DNA of 64,000 bases from Candidatus Opimibacter skivensis (lineage in GTDB: Bacteria > Bacteroidota > Bacteroidia > Chitinophagales > Saprospiraceae): contig JADKGY010000022.1 of assembly GCA_016722045.1 (NCBI GenBank), positions 142,127 to 206,126 of the forward strand, in the 5' to 3' direction. A program made the translations under genes and the position numbers. Positions within the stretch are counted from its first letter, which is position 1. The number at the start of each line of letters is the position of its first letter. Below, in pieces: positions 28,001-35,665 of this stretch. The notes beneath the pieces are model-generated. The model saw nothing but the letters and a program-made list of their open reading frames with translations. It did not search any database and was not told the origin of the DNA.

Positions 28001-29016
28001 AATTCAGTGTTCAACATCCTGAAGTATTGAATAAAGTAGGTAGCACCTTGTTCAGATTGGATAATAGTGGTGATCAGATCCGGGTAGTAGATCGTACAGG
28101 AACAAATGTATTGCAGGCCTCTTTTGACAATAAATCTCCATGGCCTTGTACGCCTGCAGGATTCGGCCGCACACTGGAGCGATATCCCGGAATTAATGAT
28201 CCTGATCAACCTCAAAGCTGGTTTGACGGATGTATGGGCGGAAGTCCCGGTGATGCATTTTCACCTTGCGCAGATTATCTTATCGTGAGTGAAATCAATT
28301 ATCATTCTGCCAATGCAGAAGATGCTGGTGATTGGTTGGAAATAAAAAATCAACTTGATATCCCGGTTGATCTTTCGGGTTGGTCGATCAGGGATGATGA
28401 TGATACGCACCAGTTTACGATTCCTGATGGAACAGTTTTATCGGCTGGAAAATATTTGGTTGTATGTGAAAACAAAGAAGACTTTAATGCCGTGCATCCT
28501 GCTGTGCCTTTCCTCATCGGAGATCTTGGTTTCGGCCTCGGTAATGGAGGTGATGTAATCAGATTGTATGATGAAAGTGGAAAACTGCAATTGAGTATTT
28601 GTTATGATGATAGTGATCCATGGACTACTGAAGCAGATGGTAATGGATATACACTTGAACTCGGTGATGCTTATGTCAATCTGAATGATCCATTCAATTG
28701 GTTTGCAGGTTGTCTTGGTGGGTCCCCGGGTGGTCCATATAATTCTGAATGTCTTCCTGTAGGTATTCGTCCTGTTCTTACCTCAAATGAAATGGTTATT
28801 TTTCCAAATCCTGTTGATCAGGAGTTGACGGTGCAAGTGGCAGGAAAAGTTGCAGGAGAAGTTCGTGTAACAGATATTTATGGAAAAATAATATTCAGGC
28901 AAGAGTTTTCTTCGCAGTCAACTACAATAAATACTGGTGAATGGGGTGCGGGAATTTACTTCGTGACGACTGAAGTAAATGGAAATACAAAAACAGAAAA
29001 GGTTGTGAAGAGATAA
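25054..29016 (+). CDS. Secreted CotH-kinase-family protein with lamin-tail domains and T9SS sorting domain
   Basis: 1,320-aa secreted protein; the signal peptide ends near FQSHAQ. Order: lamin-tail domain (22-95), jelly-roll-like domain (110-270), chitobiase-type C-terminal domain (VHYTTDGSVPLDASPLYTGP, about 384-430), CotH domain (about 440-820), an InlB-like WxN repeat (YTFDHWENS), two more lamin-tail domains (SEVNYQSD and SEINYHSA) and a type A T9SS tail (IFPNPVDQELTV to the end). CotH proteins phosphorylate secreted proteins. At the catalytic strand this one reads FLIFDVTYAQG, where many relatives have a D-x-D, so activity is uncertain. It is a likely surface or extracellular protein. Confidence 0.88.
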   Translation: MKIASLMAGLLFLLPFQSHAQLILSEVAPTNYYQVPDENNEYPDWIEIYNAGASQQNLVGLSLSDSNKPKWTFPDYILGAGQRLLVFASGKNRGGLGQSKIDHWETALYEGDQWRLFIGTENPPTDWASVDFDDSAWTNAQGGFGYGDDDDVTPIPDSTLSFYSRRTFNVSDPSKLDSAILSIDYDDAFIAYLNGVEIARSANMVGTPDNTTLATFDHEAHIYSGGNPEVFPVSKSKLKELLITGQNALAVEIHNIDPGSSDLTARTWLHFGINTPDVFYGPNPPFFNDVSVTTFHTNFKIGFGETVKLFDVDGLAADSIAIPYLLPGNSIMRLDDISDWCLTDSSTADAPNGNKCLSGYTETPVISPAAGFYQTDQTISITGNNVHYTTDGSVPLDASPLYTGPFDISSTSVIRARSFEPGRLAGEAADASYFIGESSQLPVLSITANPGDLFNDGSGGLAAYDNYNSGNRAPVHLEYFDKDRSLAFSENASLRPVGGYSIGFDQKSMQFSFDEDFGAKDDVHYPIFGRDKPGITSYREFRVRNMDDDWNSTRIRDVLANQLTLPTHCASEGYQHMAVFINGQYWGHYAGREVTNEFYVRDNHGADPDLVEEILTSYFENNHYLADEGTDVDFFDMSDYIIQHDMNNPVYFAAAKKRVDWENWVDYFAAEMYLANGDWFSSMYFNNLRMYRAPDVRWRFLIFDVTYAQGNGVSVTTNILDEALAHPAFPNRYTDMMNSFLLNPEFKRYFINRFADLMNEYWTPEKAGTIIDDNATEIASEINRQSARWGSQDSVSWRNQLHDLKEFHVVRRIYQRNQIEDYFGLNDQVDLSLQVEPAGAGVIHINTIVPKTYPWAGIYFDGNPVTITAVANPGYTFDHWENSFSIDTFGQSVTINLKPFSEFTAHFTGTAQPVALELSEVNYQSDVTRDAGDWFEIRNAADYAIDLTDFKMQDREWYNAFPVPAGTILQPNERVVVVEDEDKFSVQHPEVLNKVGSTLFRLDNSGDQIRVVDRTGTNVLQASFDNKSPWPCTPAGFGRTLERYPGINDPDQPQSWFDGCMGGSPGDAFSPCADYLIVSEINYHSANAEDAGDWLEIKNQLDIPVDLSGWSIRDDDDTHQFTIPDGTVLSAGKYLVVCENKEDFNAVHPAVPFLIGDLGFGLGNGGDVIRLYDESGKLQLSICYDDSDPWTTEADGNGYTLELGDAYVNLNDPFNWFAGCLGGSPGGPYNSECLPVGIRPVLTSNEMVIFPNPVDQELTVQVAGKVAGEVRVTDIYGKIIFRQEFSSQSTTINTGEWGAGIYFVTTEVNGNTKTEKVVKR

Positions 29017-29050
29017 ATCAAATAGAGTAATAAAAACTTGAATTGGAGAA

Positions 29051-29058
29051 TACTTTTG
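29051..29058 (+). promoter_or_regulatory. TACTTTTG box upstream of the 340-aa T9SS protein
   Basis: It matches TAnnTTTG, 119 nt before the ATG at 29177, but lacks a clear TTG at the -33 distance. It overlaps the left copy of the 15-bp direct repeat. Confidence 0.35.
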
Positions 29059-30256
29059 CAGATGTATTTAAGGTCACATCTCCAATCGCTGTCCAAGTTA
29101 AATGTAGTAGTTAAAAGTCAAGTAGCTAAATGTTACGTATATTTAAGTGTTATGTGCCATTAAACAAAATGAATGTATGAGGAAACATTTCTGCTATATT
29201 CTTTTACTGATTTCCTATGAAATCCAATCACAAGGTTTTTCACCTTGCGAAATTCCCCCTGATTTAGAAGTATCCTACAATGACCAGATTAAGATCTTAG
29301 CATTAGGCCCGATGCTGAATTCTGGAACTGCGGATTCTAATTCTATTCGTATTCTTGAACCTTATTATTTACCAGTTTTTGAAGCTCTTGCCGCTATTTA
29401 TAATTCGCCGTTTACGGAACAAGTAGATAGCATCTTCAATATTTATTGCATTAATAATAAATATTCTGATGAATTCAATTCATACAGATCAAATGCTCTC
29501 TATGTCTCTTTAGATACGACAATAACATGGACTGAATCTTGGGAGGACAATATTGATTCATCTGGCAATGCTTTTATCGATAGTTTATTGTTTGGTGTAG
29601 ACTATACGGTGAATCCACTTTTCGATAATATTAAAAGATTAGAATTCGTTGAAGTCCTAAACTTACCCGCCCTAGTAAGATTACTAGAAACAGTGGATGG
29701 AATTGTATTTGCAGAATTAGTTCCTTCTTATGGTGGAGGAACGTATATTACGCATAGTCAAGAAGGAGATGATCATAATTTCAAATTCATACTCGGCTGG
29801 GACGACTGTCAGGCAGGTTGTATTTCAACCAGAATATGGGAATTCCAATCGAATACATCAAAATGCGAAGCTCAATTTTTAAGATCCTATGGAACACCTG
29901 TGACCTCGTGGGTTAATGGTCCTCCATTTGCACTAAATTGTAATCTAAAATCAAGCGAATTTGATCCCCACAATAATATAAAGGTTAGCATATATCCAAA
30001 CCCGATCTCTGATATCCTGCATATAGAATCCGAGAATGACATTAGTTTCCTCGAAATCGTCAATATAATAGGTGAACCAATCGTCAAGAAGGCAGTCAAT
30101 GGTTATGTTTTAAATGAAAATATTTCTTATTTAGTACCAGGAATATACGTGATGATCTTGAATAAAGAAATCATTGCAAAGTTCATAAAAATATAAAACA
30201 CGGCACATAACATAGATGCTATTGGCAATGTCGGGTAACCGTTTGCAGATGTATTT
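29055..30256. mobile_element. Cassette-like unit with 15-bp direct repeats and 10-bp inverted repeats
   Basis: TTTGCAGATGTATTT occurs exactly at 29055-29069 and 30242-30256. Inside it, GTTATGTGCC (29149-29158) and its reverse complement GGCACATAAC (30202-30211) flank one gene. There is no transposase or integrase. The symmetry suggests a gene unit that moved or was duplicated at its ends. Confidence 0.45.
29177..30196 (+). CDS. Secreted protein of unknown function with T9SS type A sorting domain
   Basis: 339 aa from the ATG at 29177, which gives a good signal peptide ending near EIQSQG. The body has no family I recognise; it is acidic, with paired cysteines (DDCQAGC, KCEAQF). The last ~75 residues are a T9SS type A tail: VSIYPNPISDILHIES, then EIVNIIGEPIV and the closing GIYVMILNKEIIAKFIKI. 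It begins an AT-rich island. The gene is framed by inverted 10-bp words and 15-bp direct repeats. Confidence 0.75.
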   Translation: MRKHFCYILLLISYEIQSQGFSPCEIPPDLEVSYNDQIKILALGPMLNSGTADSNSIRILEPYYLPVFEALAAIYNSPFTEQVDSIFNIYCINNKYSDEFNSYRSNALYVSLDTTITWTESWEDNIDSSGNAFIDSLLFGVDYTVNPLFDNIKRLEFVEVLNLPALVRLLETVDGIVFAELVPSYGGGTYITHSQEGDDHNFKFILGWDDCQAGCISTRIWEFQSNTSKCEAQFLRSYGTPVTSWVNGPPFALNCNLKSSEFDPHNNIKVSIYPNPISDILHIESENDISFLEIVNIIGEPIVKKAVNGYVLNENISYLVPGIYVMILNKEIIAKFIKI

Positions 30257-30272
30257 TGAAAATATTTGTTAT

Positions 30273-31769
30273 ATGAAATATTGGTATATTATTATATTTT
30301 CTATTGTACAAATTGTTTTTATCCATGTTTGCTTTTCTCAGGTAGGTTATGGAAATAATTGGGTTTTAGGCAACAGCACTAGTCCAGAAATATCTGGTAC
30401 AATTATAAATTTTAGACCTGATTCAATTAATATTTTCAGCAGTGATAAAAGCATGTTTATGCACGCTGCAAATACTTCTATGAGTGATGCTGAAGGCAAT
30501 CTATTATTCTATTCTAATGGATGTGAAGTCGCTGGTGCGAATAATATCTTACTTTTAAATGGGGGTTCAATAGGACATGGAAACCTTGCAACGAGTTTCT
30601 GTAATTCAATCGGTAGTCCATTGACACAAGGAATATTATCATTACCACAACCCGGCTCAGACTACCTGTATTATTTATTTTATTTGGATCTTCAGTTAAC
30701 TTATGAGTTTCCGACTGGCTTATATTTTCCATTTGCGCCAACTAATTTATATTATGGAATAATTGACATGAGTTCGAATAATAATCTGGGAAGTATGGTT
30801 GTGAAAGATATGTCGGTAGTATCAGATACATTGTCACGCGGAATGCTTCAAGCCGTGCAGAATGATGATGGAAGTTGTTGGTGGATCTTAATGCCAGAAT
30901 CTCATTCAAATTGTTATTATACACTAAAATTAACCAGCAATGGTATTGATACAATTTTCAAGCAATGTCAAGGTATTGTCTGGGATGACGAAGACAGGAC
31001 TGGTCAAGCTGTATTTTCACAGAATGGTAAAAAATACGTACGATCCAACTATTTTAATGGATTAAATATATTTGATTTTGATTCCAATACTGGAATATTG
31101 TCAAATCCCATTAATATTGATTTTGGATTAGACACGTTCTACTTCTCAGGAGCTGTTTTCTCACCCAATTCTCGATTTATCTATATAACGGCTTATAATA
31201 ATATATTTCAATTTGATTTGTATGCGTCTGATATAGCAAATAGTAAAATATTAGTAGCTGAATTAAATACTCCAGCCAATATTTCAAATAAAACAAGATT
31301 TAATCAAGCATTATTAGCCCCAAATGGTAAAATATATATTGGCGGGACTAGTTCACATAATTATTTGCATATAATTCAAAATCCAAACTGTTACGGTTTA
31401 AACTGTGATGTCGACCAATATGCTCTTGAAATGCCTGCATTTAATTTGTATGGATTACCAAATATTCCATGTTTTGGCGACTGGAGTGAGTCCGATATTT
31501 GTGATTCCATAACTAACAATATTTCGCCCAATGTAAGTATGGATCTAAAAGTTTTTCCTAATCCATTCAATAATGAATTGCATATTGTAAGTAAAGCACA
31601 ATTTATATTAGAGATTTATGATTCATTTGGAAGGCTGGTATTTACAAAACAGTTCGATTCAGCTCAAAATATAGTAACATTAGATTTTCTTTTGAACAGC
31701 ATGTATTTTTACAGAGTTGTTACTAAACATGAATTAATAGGACAAGGAAAAATCGTTAAGAGTGAATGA
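30273..31769 (+). CDS. Secreted beta-propeller-like protein with T9SS type A sorting domain (copy 1)
   Basis: 498 aa from the ATG at 30273 (signal peptide ending VCFSQ); an upstream in-frame ATG at 30216 would hide the signal. The mature start is VGYGNNWVLG. The body carries propeller-like strands such as GQAVFSQNGKKYVRSNYFNG, GAVFSPNSRFIYITAYNN and LLAPNGKIYIGGT. The type A tail starts KVFPNPFNNELHIVS. It is closely related to the protein at 32879-34399. Function is unknown; export to the surface through T9SS is expected. Confidence 0.8.
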   Translation: MKYWYIIIFSIVQIVFIHVCFSQVGYGNNWVLGNSTSPEISGTIINFRPDSINIFSSDKSMFMHAANTSMSDAEGNLLFYSNGCEVAGANNILLLNGGSIGHGNLATSFCNSIGSPLTQGILSLPQPGSDYLYYLFYLDLQLTYEFPTGLYFPFAPTNLYYGIIDMSSNNNLGSMVVKDMSVVSDTLSRGMLQAVQNDDGSCWWILMPESHSNCYYTLKLTSNGIDTIFKQCQGIVWDDEDRTGQAVFSQNGKKYVRSNYFNGLNIFDFDSNTGILSNPINIDFGLDTFYFSGAVFSPNSRFIYITAYNNIFQFDLYASDIANSKILVAELNTPANISNKTRFNQALLAPNGKIYIGGTSSHNYLHIIQNPNCYGLNCDVDQYALEMPAFNLYGLPNIPCFGDWSESDICDSITNNISPNVSMDLKVFPNPFNNELHIVSKAQFILEIYDSFGRLVFTKQFDSAQNIVTLDFLLNSMYFYRVVTKHELIGQGKIVKSE

Positions 31770-31856
31770 AGCATCTGGAATACAGAATATAAGATGCGAC
31801 TCAGCCGAGGAAATATTGGATTAGAATTATTTATCTAAAAATATTTATTTAACATT

Positions 31857-32495
31857 ATGAAAATATTATTCTTTTGTGTTGCAATGCATTGTACAATTGT
31901 AGTGTACTGCCAAACATATATTTCTCCCACAATTGGTATTGATTATTTAAAAATGGAAAGTATAAGAGAATCACATATACTTCATTTAATCGATAACGGT
32001 TATTCTAATAATAGCCCTATATACGGAGTGAAAATAAAAAGAATTATTTCAAAAAGTATTTTTATTTCTGTTGCCTCAAATTATGCATCTAAAAAGGTGA
32101 ATGCTGATTCAGATAATTTCGCATCAATTTACGGGATAAAATTCAATTATATTAAAAACAATTTATCATTTAACTATAGATTGCCTAATTGGTTCATAGG
32201 TGTGGGTTTTTCCTTTAACATGTTAAATAATATTAGGTTCATCCTTAATAACAATAACACCTTTGATTCTTTCACAAATAATTTAACTGAATCGGATTTA
32301 CGACTATCAGTAGGAGGTATTTTCAAAAAATTTGATCTGGAATTTTATTATTATTCTGGATTATCATCTGTTAATGATAAAAGGGGAACCTTATTTCTTA
32401 AACCATTGGCCTCATTGGGGATGCAATTAAGTTATAATATTAAGGTTCTGGATAAACAAAGAAAAGAGAAAAGAATTAAATGCCCTGAATTTTAA
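31857..32495 (+). CDS. Outer-membrane-barrel-like protein
   Basis: 212-aa protein with a signal peptide (cut near VYCQT) and alternating strands such as NWFIGVGFSFNMLNNIRF, SDLRLSVGGIFKKFDLEFYYYSG and LGMQLSYNIKVL. It ends in KRIKCPEF, similar to the CPKF end of PorP-type proteins. It sits between two paralogous T9SS cargo genes, so it might act as their surface partner. That is inference. Composition is very AT-rich, like its neighbours. Confidence 0.65.
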   Translation: MKILFFCVAMHCTIVVYCQTYISPTIGIDYLKMESIRESHILHLIDNGYSNNSPIYGVKIKRIISKSIFISVASNYASKKVNADSDNFASIYGIKFNYIKNNLSFNYRLPNWFIGVGFSFNMLNNIRFILNNNNTFDSFTNNLTESDLRLSVGGIFKKFDLEFYYYSGLSSVNDKRGTLFLKPLASLGMQLSYNIKVLDKQRKEKRIKCPEF

Positions 32496-32878
32496 TTTGA
32501 ATACGGGAAACTGTAAATTTCAAAATCTGTTAGTGATGTTTTGAATATTACTTTGGACAGAGACCTCCTATTTCAGAATTGGTAAGTTATACTTTCACTT
32601 CAGTACTTGGAATGAAGAAAAGGAATTTATATTTTTCATACATTCGATTAGGAATATGTTGAATTTATAGTATATTTGGAGTAGAGCCAAATTCAAATCT
32701 CTTTAAAAGAACATTTGTTTGGTAGGAAAATAGGGGATGATTCCCCATTCCCCTTTTTAAAGTAAATATAGTTATGAGAATCTGAGTTCTAATTATTATT
32801 GTATTGGGAAGCATCTGCAGTCCATTACCGGAGAAATACTAGTTAAAAAGATATTTGTACTTAAATAATTCAGAAAAA
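32496..32878. other. AT-rich gap of 383 bp
   Basis: I see no gene, tandem repeat or clear promoter here. Base composition matches the surrounding AT-rich island. Confidence 0.5.
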
Positions 32879-34399
32879 ATGCTTTTTATTTCACGCTATA
32901 TTGTGCCTTCAAAATACTTTTTGTTTATTTTAATTATATTTTGTGTTTGCTATCGATCTAACAGCCAAGGTGGATATGGTAATAATTGGATCCTCGGTTA
33001 CGACAGCGAAATTCCTAATATTAAGGGCAGCTTGTTAAGTTTCTCAGCCAATTCTATTGAAATTACTGGTATAAATAAAAGTATGGTTTTAGAGGGATCT
33101 AATACCTCTATTAGTAATTATGATGGAATTTTACAATTTTACTCTAACGGTTGTTATATCAATGACTCAGACAATCAGAAAATACTGAATAGTGATTCAA
33201 TTGGATTAGGTGTGCTTTCAACTAGTTATTGCAATACTGGTGGAAATCCACTAAATCAATCCATTATAGCCTTACCCATCCAAGGTGATAATAATATTTA
33301 TTATTTATTTTACCCAGACTTAGAATCACCGTATCGACATTCAAAGGAAAATTATTTTGCTTTGGCACCTTTGCATTTATATTATAGTGTAGTTGACATG
33401 TCAAAAAACGATGGCAAGGGTGAAGTAACAATAAAAAATAGCTTAGTAATTTCTGATACTTTGGCAAGAGGAATGATTCAAGCCACAAGTTCAAATACTA
33501 AGGATTGTTGGTGGATTATAATGCCTGAATCTCATTCAAATTGCTATTATATAATTAGACTTTCTATAAATGGAATTGATACGATTTTACATCAATGTTT
33601 AGGGGAAGTCTGGGGTGATAGAGATTTAACCGGTCAAGCTGTATTTTCTCCGAATGGAAAAAAATATGTAAGATTTAATTATTTTTATGGATTAAATATT
33701 TACGATTTTGATGATTTAACTGGAAGACTATCTAGTCCTATTAATATAAAAATTCCTATTGACACATTTTACTATTCGGGCGTTGCAATTTCTCCTAACT
33801 CAAGGTATATTTATGCTACAACTTTTGACAAATTATTTCAATTAGACTTAAACTCTTCTGATAGCTTAATAAATAATACGTTAATTGCAGAATTAAATAC
33901 ACCGCAAGATATTCAATTTAAAACAAGATTTAATCATGCGGTATTAGCCGCTGATGGTAAAATTTATATTGGAGGCACGAATACACATAATTATTTGCAT
34001 GTTATACAATCACCTAATTGTGGTGGTCAAAATTGTGATTTACAACAATACGCTGTAAAGATGCCATCTTGGAATATTTACGGTATGCCAAATCAACCAA
34101 CTTATAATGACTGGGGGTCTTCAAATGTTTGTGATTCAATAGTAGGAACACTCTCCATAAAGAGGCATGAATTTAAAACTAAAATATTTCCTAGTCCATT
34201 TTATAATAATGTTCAAATTGAAGTTAACGAACCTGTCCGATTAACAATTTTGGATATTTTTGGAAGGATAGTATACGGCCAGGAATTAAATAAAAATATT
34301 AATAATGTATTTCTACAACATTTAAATACGGGCGTTTACTTTTTTTTGTTAAGCAATAAATATGAATTGGTTGTGCAGCGTAAATTGATCAAGCTCTAA
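32879..34399 (+). CDS. Secreted beta-propeller-like protein with T9SS type A sorting domain (copy 2)
   Basis: 506 aa from the ATG at 32879, with signal peptide ending RSNSQ and mature start GGYGNNWILG. It is a paralogue of the 30273 gene over its whole length. Shared blocks include ESHSNCYY, GQAVFSPNGKKYVRFNYF, NTPQDIQFKTRFNHAVLA and the NYLHVIQSPNC motif. The tail KIFPSPFYNNVQIEV is type A but reads SP where NP is usual. Function is unknown. The two copies and the barrel gene between them look like a duplicated module. Confidence 0.8.
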   Translation: MLFISRYIVPSKYFLFILIIFCVCYRSNSQGGYGNNWILGYDSEIPNIKGSLLSFSANSIEITGINKSMVLEGSNTSISNYDGILQFYSNGCYINDSDNQKILNSDSIGLGVLSTSYCNTGGNPLNQSIIALPIQGDNNIYYLFYPDLESPYRHSKENYFALAPLHLYYSVVDMSKNDGKGEVTIKNSLVISDTLARGMIQATSSNTKDCWWIIMPESHSNCYYIIRLSINGIDTILHQCLGEVWGDRDLTGQAVFSPNGKKYVRFNYFYGLNIYDFDDLTGRLSSPINIKIPIDTFYYSGVAISPNSRYIYATTFDKLFQLDLNSSDSLINNTLIAELNTPQDIQFKTRFNHAVLAADGKIYIGGTNTHNYLHVIQSPNCGGQNCDLQQYAVKMPSWNIYGMPNQPTYNDWGSSNVCDSIVGTLSIKRHEFKTKIFPSPFYNNVQIEVNEPVRLTILDIFGRIVYGQELNKNINNVFLQHLNTGVYFFLLSNKYELVVQRKLIKL

Positions 34400-34680
34400 G
34401 TATTAATTTTAATGTAATCAAATATTTCGCTTATCTAAACATGAAACAACTCCTGAACATCATCCTAAGCTTCTTTGAAGAAGAAGCGAAAATAATTGAA
34501 AACAGTGATTTGAAAGAAGAGGATGAATTAGTAACAACAATCTACCTGATCAACGTCACATCGCCATGCAAAATCAAAGTCCTTTCTTCAATTTTGTCAT
34601 AATACTTAATTTCTATCCGATAAACGAATACACCCGGACTCAAGAAATTGTGAAGAGATAAATCAAACATGCCTCTCGGT
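34400..34680. other. Mosaic of gene ends
   Basis: It holds a 53-codon open frame from 34441 (MKQLLNIILSFFEEEAK) of unknown meaning, the antisense remnant at 34542-34643 and an AAATTGTGAAGAGATAAATC stretch (34645-34664). That stretch copies the last codons and stop of the CotH gene (28998-29016). I read the region as joined debris of several T9SS cargo genes. Confidence 0.6.
34542..34643 (-). pseudogene. 3' remnant of a T9SS type B cargo gene
   Basis: It encodes LSPGVFVYRIEIKYYDKIEE and then RTLILHGDVTLIR-stop. 29 of 33 residues match the end of the large protein at 35666-39031. Nothing upstream remains in frame. It is a duplicate tail or the relic of a tandem paralogue. Confidence 0.8.
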
Positions 34681-34852
34681 TAACTCACCCCCATCCCCTC
34701 TCTTACAAAAGTATTCGTTAGAATGAAACAATATTTCCGGGAGAGAGGGGCGTAAATATTTCGTAAGGAAATCAAATCACCCCTCTCTCCCGCGAATTCT
34801 GTTTCAATACTAATGTAAACTGTAATAAGAGAGGGGGGAAGGGGGTGAGTTA
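34681..34852. repeat. 172-bp long palindrome, copy A
   Basis: Outer arms TAACTCACCCCCATCCCC / GGGAAGGGGGTGAGTTA, inner arms GGGAGAGAGGGG / CCCCTCTCTCCC and related sequence in between make one large imperfect hairpin with a ~24-nt loop. A close relative (copy B) lies on the other side of the DUF559 gene. Confidence 0.85.
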
Positions 34853-34942
34853 CTAGAAAGACAAAGAAAGGAGTTGGATTGAGTTGTTCGTAAGTCTAAA
34901 GAGAGAAGCCGGGATAAACTGTCCGGAATACAAAAATTATTT

Positions 34943-35338
34943 TCAACATCCGAATATAACCACTTTGATTATTTGTTCAACCTCATCCCATTGTTTAAGA
35001 ATCTGCTCATTTGAAAATCGCAATACAGTAAACCCATACTCATTCATGCGCTCTGTCCTTATAAGATCTTCCTCAAGTTGCTTTAAATGAATGTTGCCGT
35101 CCAATTCTACAATTAATTTGTACTGATGACAATGAAAATCGGAGATATAATATTTTGTGATGAAAAGATCAATCTGACATTGAATGATGAATTGTCTATT
35201 CCACTTCAAACCGAAAAATCGCCGGGCACGAACTTTTACCCAAAAGAAATCTTCAGCTGGCGTTTGATTTTTGCGCATGGTGCGCGCCAGTTCACGAATC
35301 TTTAAATAAAGACTTCTATTGAAATGCTGGTGAGGCAT
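34943..35338 (-). CDS. DUF559 domain protein (endonuclease-like)
   Basis: 131-aa protein of the DUF559 family, related to very-short-patch-repair type nucleases. Typical features in order: RKNQTPAEDFFWVKVRAR, then a DF pair (SDFHCHQYKLIVELDGNIH) and NEYGFTVLRFSNEQIL. The E of TPAE, the D of SDF and the E/D of VELDG fit a PD-(D/E)XK-type centre. The segment before SDF has about eight extra residues (QCQIDLFITK) compared with the usual family pattern. It lies between two long palindromes with no partner gene. Confidence 0.85.
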   Translation of the reverse strand: MPHQHFNRSLYLKIRELARTMRKNQTPAEDFFWVKVRARRFFGLKWNRQFIIQCQIDLFITKYYISDFHCHQYKLIVELDGNIHLKQLEEDLIRTERMNEYGFTVLRFSNEQILKQWDEVEQIIKVVIFGC

Positions 35339-35665
35339 GAAATAAATTTAGGGATTTTTTGCTTATCTCGAACCCGCCACAGCCCTCTCTCACAAAATGA
35401 TTTTCGGGTAACTCACCCCCTTCCCCTCTCTTACGAAATACTGTGGGTTCCGCAAATAATTTTCCTAGAGAGAGGGGCGTATGATTTAAGTAAGTATATC
35501 ATGACTCCCCTCTCTCATGGAGTTACTGTTTCACATCACTGCATACTGTAAAAAGAGAGGGGCAGGGGGTGAGTTACCAGAAAGATAAGAGTGGGGAAGG
35601 GGGTGAGTTTTCCGAAAGACATGCGAAGATGATTTTACTAGAGAGAGGGGTGATAAGATAAAGAT
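35339..35665. other. 327-bp gap made mostly of the long palindrome
   Basis: Copy B of the palindrome fills 35407-35578. A third partial piece (GGGGAAGGGGGTGAGTTTTC and AGAGAGAGGGGTGA) follows at 35584-35657. CCCTCTCTCACAAAATGA at 35382-35399 looks like another fragment. No gene is seen. Confidence 0.7.
35407..35578. repeat. 172-bp long palindrome, copy B
   Basis: Outer arms GGTAACTCACCCCCTTCC / GGGGGTGAGTTACC, inner arms AGAGAGAGGGGCGTATGAT / ATCATGACTCCCCTCTCTC. The first 26 bases match copy A with one difference, while the loops differ. That pattern is expected if structure is kept more strictly than sequence. Confidence 0.85.

Noticed and set aside
29149..30211. Integron attC sites around the 339-aa protein
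   Set aside because: The words do not fit the GTTRRRY / RYYYAAC consensus and no integrase is present; kept only as a cassette-like unit.
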